Shown: in pieces, positions 6,567 through 16,227 of the stretch
How positions within the stretch are numbered: position 1 is the first letter of the stretch
Layout of the letters: every line of letters starts with the position of its first letter
Source of the DNA: Pelosinus fermentans
GTDB lineage: Bacteria; Bacillota; Negativicutes; DSM-13327
Direction of reading: 5' to 3'
Length of the DNA stretch: 64,000 nucleotides
Assembly: GCA_002434245.1 (NCBI GenBank)
Contig: DJJR01000080.1
Coordinates: 77,132-141,131, forward strand
The notes under the pieces: model-generated
The model's input: only the letters and a program-made list of their open reading frames with translations
Told to the model about the DNA's origin: nothing
The model's database searches: none
Made by a program: the position numbers and the translations under genes

Positions 6567-8830
6567 CTTTCTGCCTCCATTTGATCCAGTTTCACCACTT
6601 CAACCAAGTTGGTATGTTGAGGATTCGCAAAAGCCAGTGGCGTCGGCTGGTATTTGGTTAATGTATTGATGCAGCCGCGTTGGTCGATTCCCTCTTTATC
6701 CGGTGACCACCAGCCCCCCTGGGGTATCGAAATCACCCCTGGCATAATGCGGGGAGTGACCTTAGCGGTGAGTATGACTTTACCCCGGGCATTATAAATA
6801 CAAACCTTTTCACCATTTTTTATGCCACGCTTTTTTGCATCATATACACTAATCCAAAAGACTTGTGCTTCAACCTCCTCCATCCAGTCATTATTGTCAA
6901 ACATGGAATGTACACGCCGTTTGGTATGATGACCAATACATTGCAGCGGATATGTGCCCCTCAGGGGATCTTCCGGTCCTTCCCAAGCGGGAATATATTT
7001 TGGAATGGCAGGCACTTCAGCAACCTTATCTAATTCCCATAAGCGTGATGAGAAAAATTCGATTTTCCCGGAAGGGGTGGGAAATGGATGGTGCCGGGGA
7101 TCTTCAATCTGCTCCTTAAAGGCAATAGCAGGTTCCTCATACTCCCAGTCATATACACCTTTTTCTTTAAATTCTTCATAGGAGGGAAAACCAGGATTTT
7201 CTTTGCGGGTTTCATCGACAATAAAACGCAGCCAGTCTTCCAGCGTTTTTCCTTGAGTAAATTCAGCTGTAAGCTCCAATCTTTCAGCCAAATCCCTGAT
7301 CCAGTCATATCCGTTTCGGCATTCATAAACCGTATCCACTGCCTTATTCATAAACAATACATAATCACCAGCAGACCAGGGTAATACAATATCTTCCCGT
7401 TCCATGAAATTATCACCCGGCAGCAAGATATCGGCGAATTTCGCGCTGCTTGTAAGAAAATGATCACTGACTACAATAAATTGAGCTAAATTTTCATCAG
7501 CTAACAGTTCTGTCGTTCCATTGGTATCAGAATGCTGATTGATGAGACAGTTACCGGCGAGATTAAATATTAGCTTAATGTTGGCTGACAGCTTATCAAC
7601 ACCCCGGACTCCCTCTCTTTTCCCTAGTTCAGTCCCTTTTTGAATTGCCAGCGGCCACATGTACATCGAGATTGCTGCTTGGCAGGCGTTATCGATAGGG
7701 ATCGAACCAACATATTGTTTGCGGCATGGTGAACCGCAGCCAGAAGCCCAGCCGCCTTTTATGCCAATGTTTCCTGTCATAGCTGCAAGGGCAGCGCCGC
7801 TGCGGGGCGGCTGTTCGCCATAAGCATGGCGCTGGGGTCCAAATCCCTGGATGAGTGCACCGGGTTTATTCAGGGCATATTCCCTAGCCAGCTGAATAAT
7901 GATCTCCCTTGGAATGCCTGTTGATCTTTCTGCCCAGACAGGGGTTTTAGGAACCGGATCTGTACCCGTACCAAGAATATAGCTTTTGTATGAGTTGCCC
8001 GCCGGAACATCTTCCGGCATATGATCCTCATCAAAACCAAGACAATAGGTATCCAAGAATACCTGATCCTGCAGATTTTCTGTAATGATCACATAGGCCA
8101 TTGCATCCAAAAGAGCACTATCGGTGGTAGGGCGAATGGGTATCCATTGGTCAGCCAGAGCGATAGCAGTATCTGAATACAGAGGATCAATGCAAATGAT
8201 TTTTGCTCCGGCTTTCTTAGCCTTTTTTAGATAATAGGCTGTATTCGTTCCATGAATGGTTGCCGCCGGGTTAAATCCCATCAGAATGATAAGCTTGGAA
8301 TTAACCCAATCTTCTCGGCTGCTGCCAGTATTGACAGTCCCGTATGTATAGGGGGTTGCAGCGTTGGTACAAGCTGAGCTATAGGTTCCATAGTAATCTA
8401 AATAACCTCCATAGAGTGCCAGCAGCCGTCTCATCCAGACCTGTTCCGACGTTTTCCCGGCATTGCCTGTTGCGTAGGAAAGATAAATGGCCTCTGGACC
8501 GTACTCAGCCATAATTCGTTTCGTATGGTCCGCAATCGTATCTAAGGCTTCTTCCCAGGAAATACGTTGAAATAGACCTTCTCCCCGTTTGCCAATTCGC
8601 TTCATCGGATATTTCAGCCGATCCTCATGATACAAATAGCTCCTGTAGGCCCGGCAGCGAAGGCAGCCACGCAATTGGGGTCTTTTATCTGTATCGGGAC
8701 GTTCATCATCACTGGTAATGCGAACAATGCGTCCGTCTTTTACATGAGCTTTAACAATGCAGCGACCGCCGCAATTATGGGAGCCTGATGTCCGTATAAT
8801 AGTTTCTTCTTGGAACGTTGTATCCGTCAT
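6563..8830 (-). CDS. DmsA-like molybdopterin oxidoreductase catalytic subunit, no visible Tat signal
   Basis: A 755-residue member of the DMSO reductase family. The N-terminal cluster region has C20, C24, C56 and C59. The first Cys of the usual motif is absent (position 16 is Gly, H18 nearby), so a ligand may differ. RLKYPMKRIGKRGEG (71-85) matches DmsA-type enzymes. The expected molybdenum ligand is a serine in YYGTYSSA (near 147-153). The C-terminal molybdopterin-dinucleotide domain starts near 640. The protein starts MTDTTFQEETIIRTS, without a twin-arginine signal, unlike exported DmsA. It is upstream of, and coupled to, the DmsB-like gene. The substrate (DMSO, other S/N-oxides or something else) is unknown. 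A cytoplasmic location is inferred. Confidence 0.85.
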   Translation of the reverse strand: MTDTTFQEETIIRTSGSHNCGGRCIVKAHVKDGRIVRITSDDERPDTDKRPQLRGCLRCRAYRSYLYHEDRLKYPMKRIGKRGEGLFQRISWEEALDTIADHTKRIMAEYGPEAIYLSYATGNAGKTSEQVWMRRLLALYGGYLDYYGTYSSACTNAATPYTYGTVNTGSSREDWVNSKLIILMGFNPAATIHGTNTAYYLKKAKKAGAKIICIDPLYSDTAIALADQWIPIRPTTDSALLDAMAYVIITENLQDQVFLDTYCLGFDEDHMPEDVPAGNSYKSYILGTGTDPVPKTPVWAERSTGIPREIIIQLAREYALNKPGALIQGFGPQRHAYGEQPPRSGAALAAMTGNIGIKGGWASGCGSPCRKQYVGSIPIDNACQAAISMYMWPLAIQKGTELGKREGVRGVDKLSANIKLIFNLAGNCLINQHSDTNGTTELLADENLAQFIVVSDHFLTSSAKFADILLPGDNFMEREDIVLPWSAGDYVLFMNKAVDTVYECRNGYDWIRDLAERLELTAEFTQGKTLEDWLRFIVDETRKENPGFPSYEEFKEKGVYDWEYEEPAIAFKEQIEDPRHHPFPTPSGKIEFFSSRLWELDKVAEVPAIPKYIPAWEGPEDPLRGTYPLQCIGHHTKRRVHSMFDNNDWMEEVEAQVFWISVYDAKKRGIKNGEKVCIYNARGKVILTAKVTPRIMPGVISIPQGGWWSPDKEGIDQRGCINTLTKYQPTPLAFANPQHTNLVEVVKLDQMEAER

Positions 8831-8932
8831 ATCTCTTTGCTCCCTTAATTACATTTTTGCACATAGATCCAACCATCTCTTTAATAAAAATAATAACTAT
8901 TGTACCTTATTTACAATTAGAAGACAAAATTC

Positions 8933-8971
8933 CTGCAAGCTTTTATTAAGGTTTTGGCAGGAATTTATTGT
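8933..8971. repeat. TCCTGCA-type hairpin, copy a
   Basis: AATTCCTGCAAGC paired with GGCAGGAATT, flanked by GACAAAA and TTTATTGTC. It belongs to a family of five look-alike intergenic hairpins in this window. This copy lies upstream of dmsA and upstream of the purine riboswitch, so it is not an obvious gene-end terminator. Confidence 0.55.
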
Positions 8972-9084
8972 CTTATGACGACGAATACAGTTGATAAGCA
9001 AAATGATTGTAAAGGATGGATGAAGCAAAGAAAGTTAAATATTTGAAATATACATTTTTTCGACAAAATAAGCGTTACTCTTTA

Positions 9085-9113
9085 TTGACAATGGGATTGG
9101 AGACTGCTACAAT
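9085..9113 (+). promoter_or_regulatory. Promoter of the xpt-pbuX operon
   Basis: TTGACA (9085-9090), a 17-bp spacer and TACAAT (9108-9113), just upstream of the purine riboswitch. Confidence 0.75.
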
Positions 9114-9130
9114 AAACCACATGTAAATAG

Positions 9131-9198
9131 TCTCGTATAATTTTGGGGATATGGTCCAGAAGTTTCTACCGGCAGCCGTAAATTGCCTGTCTACGAGT
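9131..9198 (+). ncRNA. Purine (guanine/xanthine-class) riboswitch aptamer
   Basis: A perfect 6-bp P1 stem, CTCGTA (9132-9137) with TACGAG (9192-9197), closes a core that contains GGGGATATGGTCCAGAAG, TTTCTACCGGCAGCCGTAAA and GTCTACG. These are the conserved joining and loop segments of purine riboswitches. The discriminator base in the last segment (GTCTAC) is C, which predicts guanine/hypoxanthine-type rather than adenine recognition. The downstream genes, for xanthine salvage and uptake, agree. An intrinsic terminator at 9324-9387 is the likely expression platform. Confidence 0.9.
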
Positions 9199-9323
9199 GA
9201 AAGTGTATCTAAGGTCTACGCTGCCTGTTCAAATTTACTGTTAAGCTTCTTTACTTATTGGTAACTTTCATTCGCAGTCTTGCTCCATGGTACAGGTGAT
9301 TATACACCACACCCAAGGACAAA

Positions 9324-9387
9324 AGTCCTGATGGGGAATTTTCGCTCATTTTCTACAACGCGGAGATTCCCTATCAGGGCTTTTTTT
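9324..9387 (+). terminator. Riboswitch-controlled terminator ahead of xpt
   Basis: AGTCCTGATGGGGAAT (9324-9339) pairs with ATTCCCTATCAGGGCT (9366-9381), allowing G-U pairs, followed by seven T. It ends 25 nt before the xpt start, so ligand-bound RNA would stop transcription here. Confidence 0.85.
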
Positions 9388-9394
9388 ATTTTAA

Positions 9395-9982
<588 letters not shown>

Positions 9983-10006
9983 TCAGTATCACTAGGAGGA
10001 TTATGT

Positions 10007-11296
10007 ATGAAAAACTCTGCTGGGAAAACGTATTTGCTTGGCACTCAACATGTGCTTGCCATGTACGCTGGTGCAATTATCGTTCCCCTTATTGTTGGCG
10101 GTGCTCTTAAATTAAGCTTTGAACAAATGGGTTATATTATTGCAGCTGATTTACTAACTTCCGGTCTTGCCACTTTGCTGCAAGCATGGCGAAATCCGTT
10201 CTCTGGAATTGGTTTGCCGGTTGTACTTGGTTGTACCTTTACAGCTGTTTTCCCCATGATCAGCATTGGAAGTCAGTATGGTATGACAGCCATGTATGGC
10301 TCCATCATATGCTCCGGCCTTTTCGTCGTACTCATTGCAAATTACTTTTCAAAACTGGTTACGTTCTTCCCGCCTGTTGTGACGGGTTCTGTCGTTACGA
10401 TTATCGGCATTACATTGGTTCCAGTTGCCATTAACAATGTAGCTGGCGGTGTAGGAAGTGCAGATTTCGGTTCCTTATCCAATTTTGCTCTCGCTTTTGG
10501 CGTGCTATTATTTATTATTTTATTAAATCGTTTTACCACAGGATTTATTCGATCTATTTCCGTCTTACTGGGCTTAATTGCCGGAACCATTGTCGCAGCA
10601 ATTATGGGCAATGTTTCTTTCAGCAGTGTTGCCCAGGCTTCATGGTTTAATATGATCACTCCTTTTTATTTCGGAATGCCCACTTTTGAACCAAGTGCAA
10701 TTATCACCATGATTGTTGTTGCCATTGTCAGCATGATTGAATCAACAGGAGTTTTCATGGCACTGGGTGAGATTTGCGGTAAGAAAATAACAGAAAACGA
10801 CCTGACTCGCGGCTATCGAGCCGAAGGCATTGCTGTAATCCTGGGAGGTATTTTTAATTCCTTTCCTTATACAACATTTTCCCAGAATGTCGGCCTCGTA
10901 CAGCTTTCCAATTCTAAAACGACTAATGTAACCATTGTTGCTGGCTTTATGCTCATCTTTTTAGGACTGATACCTAAATTCGCAGCATTAGCTATGATTA
11001 TTCCAAATTCAGTACTGGGTGGAGCCATGATTGCCATGTTTGGAATCGTCGTTGCCTCAGGAATTAAAATGCTCAGTAAGGTTGATTTTGCCAGCAATGA
11101 AAATTTACTGGTTATTGCCTGCTCGGTTGCTTTAGGTTTAGGAGTCACTGTCGTACCCAATCTCTTTGTTAAATTCCCGCCGCTGCTAAAAATGTTCTTT
11201 GAAAATGGAATTGTAACAGGTGCGTTAACAGCTGTTATTTTAAACATCATCCTGAATATGGGGCCAAAAAAGCTGCCGACTGCCCCTAAAGTTTGA
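10007..11296 (+). CDS. pbuX: Xanthine permease (NCS2 family)
   Basis: A 429-residue NCS2 nucleobase transporter with about 14 membrane segments. The N-terminal GTQHVLAMYAG carries the conserved Gln-His pair, and the family signature appears around ESTGVFMALGEICG. AGGAGG lies just upstream of ATG 10007. It follows xpt by 24 bp, shares its riboswitch-controlled transcript, and is closed by a strong terminator. Xanthine is the likely substrate from operon context; uric acid or uracil cannot be excluded by sequence alone. Confidence 0.92.
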   Translation: MKNSAGKTYLLGTQHVLAMYAGAIIVPLIVGGALKLSFEQMGYIIAADLLTSGLATLLQAWRNPFSGIGLPVVLGCTFTAVFPMISIGSQYGMTAMYGSIICSGLFVVLIANYFSKLVTFFPPVVTGSVVTIIGITLVPVAINNVAGGVGSADFGSLSNFALAFGVLLFIILLNRFTTGFIRSISVLLGLIAGTIVAAIMGNVSFSSVAQASWFNMITPFYFGMPTFEPSAIITMIVVAIVSMIESTGVFMALGEICGKKITENDLTRGYRAEGIAVILGGIFNSFPYTTFSQNVGLVQLSNSKTTNVTIVAGFMLIFLGLIPKFAALAMIIPNSVLGGAMIAMFGIVVASGIKMLSKVDFASNENLLVIACSVALGLGVTVVPNLFVKFPPLLKMFFENGIVTGALTAVILNIILNMGPKKLPTAPKV

Positions 11297-11330
11297 ATCA
11301 TTAATACAACAAATGCCGAAAAGCCAGTAG

Positions 11331-11372
11331 GCCGGGAAGTTTTCTATAGAAGAAAACTTCCCGGCTCTTTTT
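11331..11372 (+). terminator. Terminator of xpt-pbuX
   Basis: GCCGGGAAGTTTTCT (11331-11345) and AGAAAACTTCCCGGC (11351-11365), perfect 15-bp arms, followed by a T-rich run. Confidence 0.9.
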
Positions 11373-11624
11373 ATAGTATCACAGCCACTTAAGCAGCACA
11401 AAAAAGCAGACCAAATAACCTACTCCATTTTTCTCATCTACTGAAAATTAGATTTAATAAGCAAGTGGATTAAATCCATTCCCTATAGCTATAGCTATTC
11501 CAATCACCATTTATTCTGGCTTGCACCTTTACAGGCTCCTCTCAAGCTAATCTATTTACACCATATATAAATTCCTACTCCATCTGCAAAAAGATATAGA
11601 ACACCACATTACCTTACTACTATA
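11373..11624. other. Intergenic stretch without a recognisable gene
   Basis: No supported ORF or RNA. The only structure noticed is the 14-bp palindrome ATAGCTATAGCTAT at 11485-11498, which shares its 12-bp core with a site in front of the Crp/Fnr gene at 54067-54078. Confidence 0.5.
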
Positions 11625-11660
11625 AGTACCGATTCCCAATTAGTGCTGGGAATCGGTACT
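11625..11660 (-). terminator. Terminator of the pirin locus
   Basis: Perfect 14-bp arms AGTACCGATTCCCA (11625-11638) and TGGGAATCGGTACT (11647-11660), 3 bp after the minus-strand stop codon at 11664. Confidence 0.8.
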
Positions 11661-11663
11661 GTA

Positions 11664-12508
11664 TTATTTCTTGATAAAAGTTCCGTTGTCAATTTCTCGA
11701 AAAGCCTGCTGCAGCTCTTCCCGCGTATTCATGACAATGGGGCCGCCCCATGCGATGGGCTCCCTGAGGGGCAGTCCAGAAAACAGCAGGAAGCGAATGC
11801 CCTGGTCTGCTGCCTGAATAGCAAATGTATCTCCCTGATCAAAAAGCACTGCTCTATGACTTTCGATCATGATTTGCCTATCAGCATCAAGATAACCGGC
11901 ACCTTCAACAATGTAGATAAATAGCGTTGCTTCTGGATCCGTTGGAATATTCCACTGGCTTTTTGGTTCCAGCTGAACGTCCAAAGCTAATGTTTTTACA
12001 TAATCTCCTTGTGTTGCTCCTTGCGTGTTCTTATAGTGACCCGCTATGACACCGACTGTACTGCCATCCTGTCGTATTTTGGGAATCATTGAATCGGTAA
12101 TATCACGATACTGAGGATGTGTCATCTTGTCTTTACGAGGAAGGTTCAGCCAAAGCTGAACACCTAACATCCGCTCTGAGGGCTGAGGCATTTCCTGATG
12201 AAGGATACCGCTTCCTGCAGTCATCCATTGGCAGCAGCCGTCCAATATCCGCCCTTATTCCCCAGACTATCGCTATGTTCAATGTCACCGGCAATTAAAT
12301 ACGTTACCGTTTCGATACCCCGGTGAGGATGCCAGGGAAAGCCTTTCGTATAGTCAGCAGGGTCCCGGGAATCAAAAGCATCCAGCATTAGAAACGGGTC
12401 AAACTCCTTAGTATCATCATGACCAATAACCCGCACCAGCTTCACTCCCGCTCCGTCAAACTGAGTTGTACCAGTTACAATCTTTCGTATTTTCCTTGTT
12501 GTACTCAT
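11664..12508 (-). pseudogene. Pirin-family protein, interrupted by a frameshift
   Basis: Two overlapping minus-strand frames together make one pirin. The first (12221-12508) holds the N-terminal cupin with metal ligands in WHPHRGIETVTY (H60, H62) and breaks off after GDIEHSDSLGNKG. The second (11664-12245) resumes at QWMTAGSGILHQEMPQ and continues to the normal C-terminus. The linking stretch has 20 nt where the usual seven codons need 21, so one base is missing near 12233-12252. Full length would be about 280 residues, normal for the family. It is either a true disabled gene or a sequencing error. Pirins are iron-binding cupins with regulatory or quercetinase-like activities. ATG 12508 starts the first part. 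Confidence 0.85.
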
Positions 12509-12665
12509 AGTATCACCCTTTCAGTATTACAGAGGTTACAAGACCTTCTGTTATAGTATCATATACTTAATTTAGCCCCCAGCAAATATTCTGCACAATT
12601 TCCTTTAGACATTTTCACAAAAGATTCAACTAACAATCCCACATCTTCATCAGATTTACGTTGTA

Positions 12666-13547
12666 TTACTTGAGAAGGGTAGCTTTTAACAAATCCAAGA
12701 AGTGCTTACTGCTAGCAGACAATTTGTGATTTCTCGCCCATACAATTACTGTTTTGGTTGATACGGTGGGCTCTACAATGGTTTTATACATCAGCTCTGA
12801 ATCAGAAATAAGTTCCTGTGTAGACTTTGGCACTAAGGCCATGCCAATTCCTAGTTTCGTCCATATTATATTGAGTAAAATGCCATCACTTATACATACA
12901 ATATTCGGCTTAAATCCGGCTTTTCTGCACCATTCAACGAACATGGCTTTCCACCTTAGCGGAATAATTAATGGCTGGTTTGCAAGCTCAATCATCCGAA
13001 TTTTTTCAGTATCCTCGCCACAAGAATATCCATCTCTTTTCATCGCAATTACTAATGGCTCATCGGGTAAAGTGATTGATTCATATATTTCTAGATCAAA
13101 GGGAGCGCGTATAATGCCAATTTCAATGACTCGATTATTTAGCAGCTCTAAAATTCGATTACCATCCCCTTCCCATAGCTGAAATGTAACTTTCGGGTAT
13201 AAATTATGAAATTGATGCAGCAGATTTGGAAGCAATGTAGCTCCCGATGTACTCACCGTACCGATTGAAAGCGCACCAACTAAGCCTGAATTCAACTCTG
13301 TAATTTCCTTAATTGTACCATCGACTAACCCTAATATTTGCTCAACCCGCTCCCGTAATAACTCCCCTGCTTCTGTCAGCCTGATTCTACGACTTCCGCG
13401 CTCAAACAATTGAACTCCAAGATTATCTTCTAACTGTTTCATCTGCTTACTAAGGGGTGGCTGCGCTATATTAAGCCGCTTCGCTGCATTGCTGATATTT
13501 CCTTCCTCAACGATGGCATAAAAGTTTTTCATATCCCGAATATCCAT
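12666..13547 (-). CDS. LysR-family transcriptional regulator
   Basis: A 293-residue LysR regulator. Residues 1-60 form the helix-turn-helix (NFYAIVEEGNISNAAKRLNI, then PPLSKQMKQLE), followed by the effector domain with EITELNSGLVGALSIGTVSTSG. The ATG at 13547 is preferred over the GTG three codons upstream because GAGGTGAG lies at the right distance. It is divergent from an EamA transporter gene, 122 bp apart, and probably controls it. The intergenic region contains the inverted TATAG...CTATA sequence typical of LysR targets near 13610-13630. Its effector is unknown. The branch resembles CatM/BenM/CynR-like regulators. Confidence 0.87.
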   Translation of the reverse strand: MDIRDMKNFYAIVEEGNISNAAKRLNIAQPPLSKQMKQLEDNLGVQLFERGSRRIRLTEAGELLRERVEQILGLVDGTIKEITELNSGLVGALSIGTVSTSGATLLPNLLHQFHNLYPKVTFQLWEGDGNRILELLNNRVIEIGIIRAPFDLEIYESITLPDEPLVIAMKRDGYSCGEDTEKIRMIELANQPLIIPLRWKAMFVEWCRKAGFKPNIVCISDGILLNIIWTKLGIGMALVPKSTQELISDSELMYKTIVEPTVSTKTVIVWARNHKLSASSKHFLDLLKATLLK

Positions 13548-13624
13548 TTTTCTCACCTCGTGCTATATATTTTCAGTATAGGACGTATATTATATTAATA
13601 ATTTCATTATAGTTCGCGTCATGC

Positions 13625-13630
13625 TATAAT
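13625..13630 (+). promoter_or_regulatory. -10 box of the EamA gene
   Basis: TATAAT at 13625-13630, within the inverted repeat TTATAGTTCGCGTCATGCTA that extends into this box. This is a plausible LysR-controlled promoter between the divergent genes. Confidence 0.45.
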
Positions 13631-13669
13631 TGCAACAAATATGATTAGTAAAGACTGGGAGTGATTGTA

Positions 13670-14677
13670 TTGAATGAGCAAACTACTCTTTATAACAACT
13701 TTAACATTAAAGGAATTGCATATACCAAACCTTCTCCTTGGAAAAAATTTCATAATATATATCTACTTTTAATGACTGTACCTATATTTCTTGGAACATC
13801 CTATGTTGCAGCTAAGATTGGAATGCGTGACTTCCTTCCTTTGAACCTGGTTATTTTACGGTTTGTAATTGCGTCTTTAGTATTTGCTCTCATTCTTTTG
13901 CTTAAAAAAGGAACTAGCTGCATTGATAAAAAAGATATACCTCAATTCTTCCTGCTAGGCTTTTTGGCTATTACTTCATTTTTCTATATTCATTATACAG
14001 GTTTGCAATATACAACCAGTACAAATGCTGGTCTGATTATGGCAACTACCCCGGTCTTTGCTGCTTTATTCTGCATTATTACCAAAAAAGAAAAAGTGAC
14101 TACTCGCAGCAGGTTAGGGATATGTATTGCTTTTTTCGGTGTTCTGCTAGTCATAAGCCAAGGACAATTTGGCAGCATATTCCACCAAAAGACCCTCTTA
14201 GGAGATGGTTTACTGGTTCTAAATGCACTCGTTTGGGCCTGGTTTACTCTTAAAGGTAAAACAGTGTTAGAAAAGTATAGTCCATTTATCGCAATGGCTT
14301 ATATTCACATCTTTGGAACCATTTTATTACTGCCATTTGCAATTGTTCCAACAGTACTAGCCGAAACAACATTGTTGCAGCAACTTCCCACAGTTAGCAG
14401 AGCTACCCTTTTAGCCTCAGCATATTTAGCTATTTTTTGCTCCGTTTATTCATACTTCATCTGGTATCTGGGAATCGCAAAAATTGGTGCCGTAAAAACA
14501 GCAATCTTCAGCTATTTTAATCCAATTATGGCTACACTGGCAGGCATAATAATTTTTGATGATAAACTGACTCTATCTATTGTTTTAGGTGGATTATTCG
14601 TTATTTTAGGAGTGTATGTCACCAATCAAAAGAACGTCATCTCCCTAGGTAATACTCTATCAAGCAGAAAAATTTAA
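13670..14677 (+). CDS. EamA/DMT-family transporter
   Basis: A 335-residue inner-membrane protein with about ten helices arranged as two EamA repeats (near 35-165 and 180-320). GTSYVAAKIGMRDFLPLNLV and FCSVYSYFIWYLGIAKIGAV are typical of drug/metabolite exporters. The start chosen is TTG 13670, with GGGAGTG 7 nt upstream; a GTG at 13661 overlaps that box and is less likely. It is divergent from the LysR gene, which probably regulates it. Export of an amino acid or metabolite is likely, but the substrate is unknown. The N-terminus before the first helix (about 30 residues) is longer than usual. Confidence 0.85.
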   Translation: MNEQTTLYNNFNIKGIAYTKPSPWKKFHNIYLLLMTVPIFLGTSYVAAKIGMRDFLPLNLVILRFVIASLVFALILLLKKGTSCIDKKDIPQFFLLGFLAITSFFYIHYTGLQYTTSTNAGLIMATTPVFAALFCIITKKEKVTTRSRLGICIAFFGVLLVISQGQFGSIFHQKTLLGDGLLVLNALVWAWFTLKGKTVLEKYSPFIAMAYIHIFGTILLLPFAIVPTVLAETTLLQQLPTVSRATLLASAYLAIFCSVYSYFIWYLGIAKIGAVKTAIFSYFNPIMATLAGIIIFDDKLTLSIVLGGLFVILGVYVTNQKNVISLGNTLSSRKI

Positions 14678-14694
14678 TAGTACTGCATAGTGAT

Positions 14695-14733
14695 AAAAAA
14701 CTCCTGCAAGGTTTTAGAGTCCCTGCAGGAGTT
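14695..14733. repeat. TCCTGCA-type hairpin, copy b (terminator)
   Basis: AAACTCCTGCAAGG pairs with CCCTGCAGGAGTTT between the convergent EamA and amidohydrolase genes. It serves as a bidirectional terminator and is one of five hairpins with the same stem. Confidence 0.75.
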
Positions 14734-14752
14734 TACTAATTAATCTATTCAC

Positions 14753-16063
14753 TCAACGCGTTTTTTGTAAAAGATCTGATACCACTAATGTCAATACCGT
14801 CACAGCATTTGATAAGGCAGCTTCATCAAAATCAAATGCCCCATCATGATGCCCGGCAGCTCGATTAATTCCGACCATGGCATATCCGCCTTGTCCGCCG
14901 CGTTCTTGAACCCGCTCTAAAAAGCATGTGAAATCCTCGCTGGCTCCCAAACTGCCACGGTCCTCAATGACGGCGAATAAACCTGATGCCTCTGCAGCCT
15001 GCCGTAAGCGATTTGCAATAGCAGCATCACTTTGGCCGCCGGAAGCCCCGCCCATTTCACGAATGGTCACAGTTACGCCTTGTATGGCAGCAGCTCCGTG
15101 AATAATTCGCAAAGCCTCTTCCTGCATAAAGGAATTAATCGCTGAGGTTTCACCGCGAGTTTCCAGTTTTAGGACCGCTTTATCAGCAATAACATTACGC
15201 CCGCTGCCTGCTTCCAATACTCCAACATTAATGCGCGATACCCCAGCAGCATGACGGGGTATCCCATGCAGACTGACAGCTGCCTGAGCAGCAGCAAGCA
15301 ATGCATTACGTCCTTCCTGGGGTGCCGCTCCGGCATGGGCCGGTACACCAGAAAAATGAGCATCAAATTTGGTAGTAGCTAAAAAACCGTCAGTACCGCA
15401 AATAAAGCGCTCACTGCTTCCAGCTAAAAAACCTAAATGCATGCCAAATAAATAATCAACATCATCAACGACTCCAGCTTCAACCATTGCCTTAGCTCCT
15501 CGCACCCCTTCTTCAGCGGGCTGAAAGATCAGCTTGATGGTTCCACAAAGATTGTCTTTTTGTTCTTGTAAGATTTTTGCCACTCCCAGCCCAACAGCTG
15601 TATGTCCGTCATGACCACAAGCATGCATGACGCCAGCATGAAGAGAGGCAAACCCTTCCTGCCAAGGACGATGGTTTTCAGCTGTTTTTTCCTGCACATC
15701 ATTGGCATCCATGTCAAAACGCAGTGCGACTACGGGACCTGGACGGCCAGTATTTAGTGTGCCAACGACACCCGTTTTTCCACCTGCCATACTTTCAATT
15801 ACTGCGCTGTCCGCGCCTTCTTCAATTGCTCTCTTTGAACTCTGTTCTAAAACATCCTGATTTGGTACCCCCATCATAGCAGCCTCTTCAACAACCTCAC
15901 TGCCATATTGAACATCATAACCAAAGCTGTTTAATACTTTCACCACTCTGTCAGCGGTACGAAACTCAGTCCATGCCGCCTCTGGATATCGGTGAAAATC
16001 TCTTCTCCAAGCAATAATTTGCTCTTCCATCTGCTTCACGGCTTTTTTAATTTCTACGTTCAT
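14753..16063 (-). CDS. M20-family amidohydrolase, AbgA-like
   Basis: A 436-residue metallopeptidase, the same length as Escherichia coli AbgA (p-aminobenzoyl-glutamate hydrolase subunit A) and similar along its length. Shared features are WRRDFHRYPEAAWTEFRTAD near the start, GRPGPVVALRFDMDA, the metal-site motif HACGHDGHTA, FQPAEEG and AGHHDGAFDFDE near the end. It hydrolyses an amide bond in a small acyl-amino-acid type substrate in the cytoplasm. No AbgB or AbgT neighbour is present, so p-aminobenzoyl-glutamate is only one possibility. ATG 16063 has AGGAAGGTGG upstream. Terminated by the hairpin at 14695-14733. Confidence 0.85.
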   Translation of the reverse strand: MNVEIKKAVKQMEEQIIAWRRDFHRYPEAAWTEFRTADRVVKVLNSFGYDVQYGSEVVEEAAMMGVPNQDVLEQSSKRAIEEGADSAVIESMAGGKTGVVGTLNTGRPGPVVALRFDMDANDVQEKTAENHRPWQEGFASLHAGVMHACGHDGHTAVGLGVAKILQEQKDNLCGTIKLIFQPAEEGVRGAKAMVEAGVVDDVDYLFGMHLGFLAGSSERFICGTDGFLATTKFDAHFSGVPAHAGAAPQEGRNALLAAAQAAVSLHGIPRHAAGVSRINVGVLEAGSGRNVIADKAVLKLETRGETSAINSFMQEEALRIIHGAAAIQGVTVTIREMGGASGGQSDAAIANRLRQAAEASGLFAVIEDRGSLGASEDFTCFLERVQERGGQGGYAMVGINRAAGHHDGAFDFDEAALSNAVTVLTLVVSDLLQKTR

Positions 16064-16182
16064 TGTTCCACCTTCCTCGTTATCTTTTCTATAAATACTG
16101 ATAAAACATTTACAGATCTTACTCCATTATAACATGATCGATTTGATTTCTTAATTTTTTAGGAAATTTCCAGGAAATATTA

Positions 16183-16216
16183 AAATCCCGACCAACAATT
16201 TTTGCCAGTCGGAATT
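16183..16216 (-). terminator. Terminator of the exported-protein gene
   Basis: On the minus strand, ATTCCGAC pairs with GTCGGGAT around a 15-nt loop and is followed by TTTTA, just after the stop at 16228. Confidence 0.6.
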
Positions 16217-16227
16217 GATTTAAAATC

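Noticed and set aside
8831..8932. Fnr-type site upstream of dmsA
   Set aside because: No TTGAT-N4-ATCAA-like palindrome found in the gap.
10867..11301. Minus-strand ORF of 144 codons inside pbuX
   Set aside because: Shadow frame of a well-conserved transporter with no independent support.
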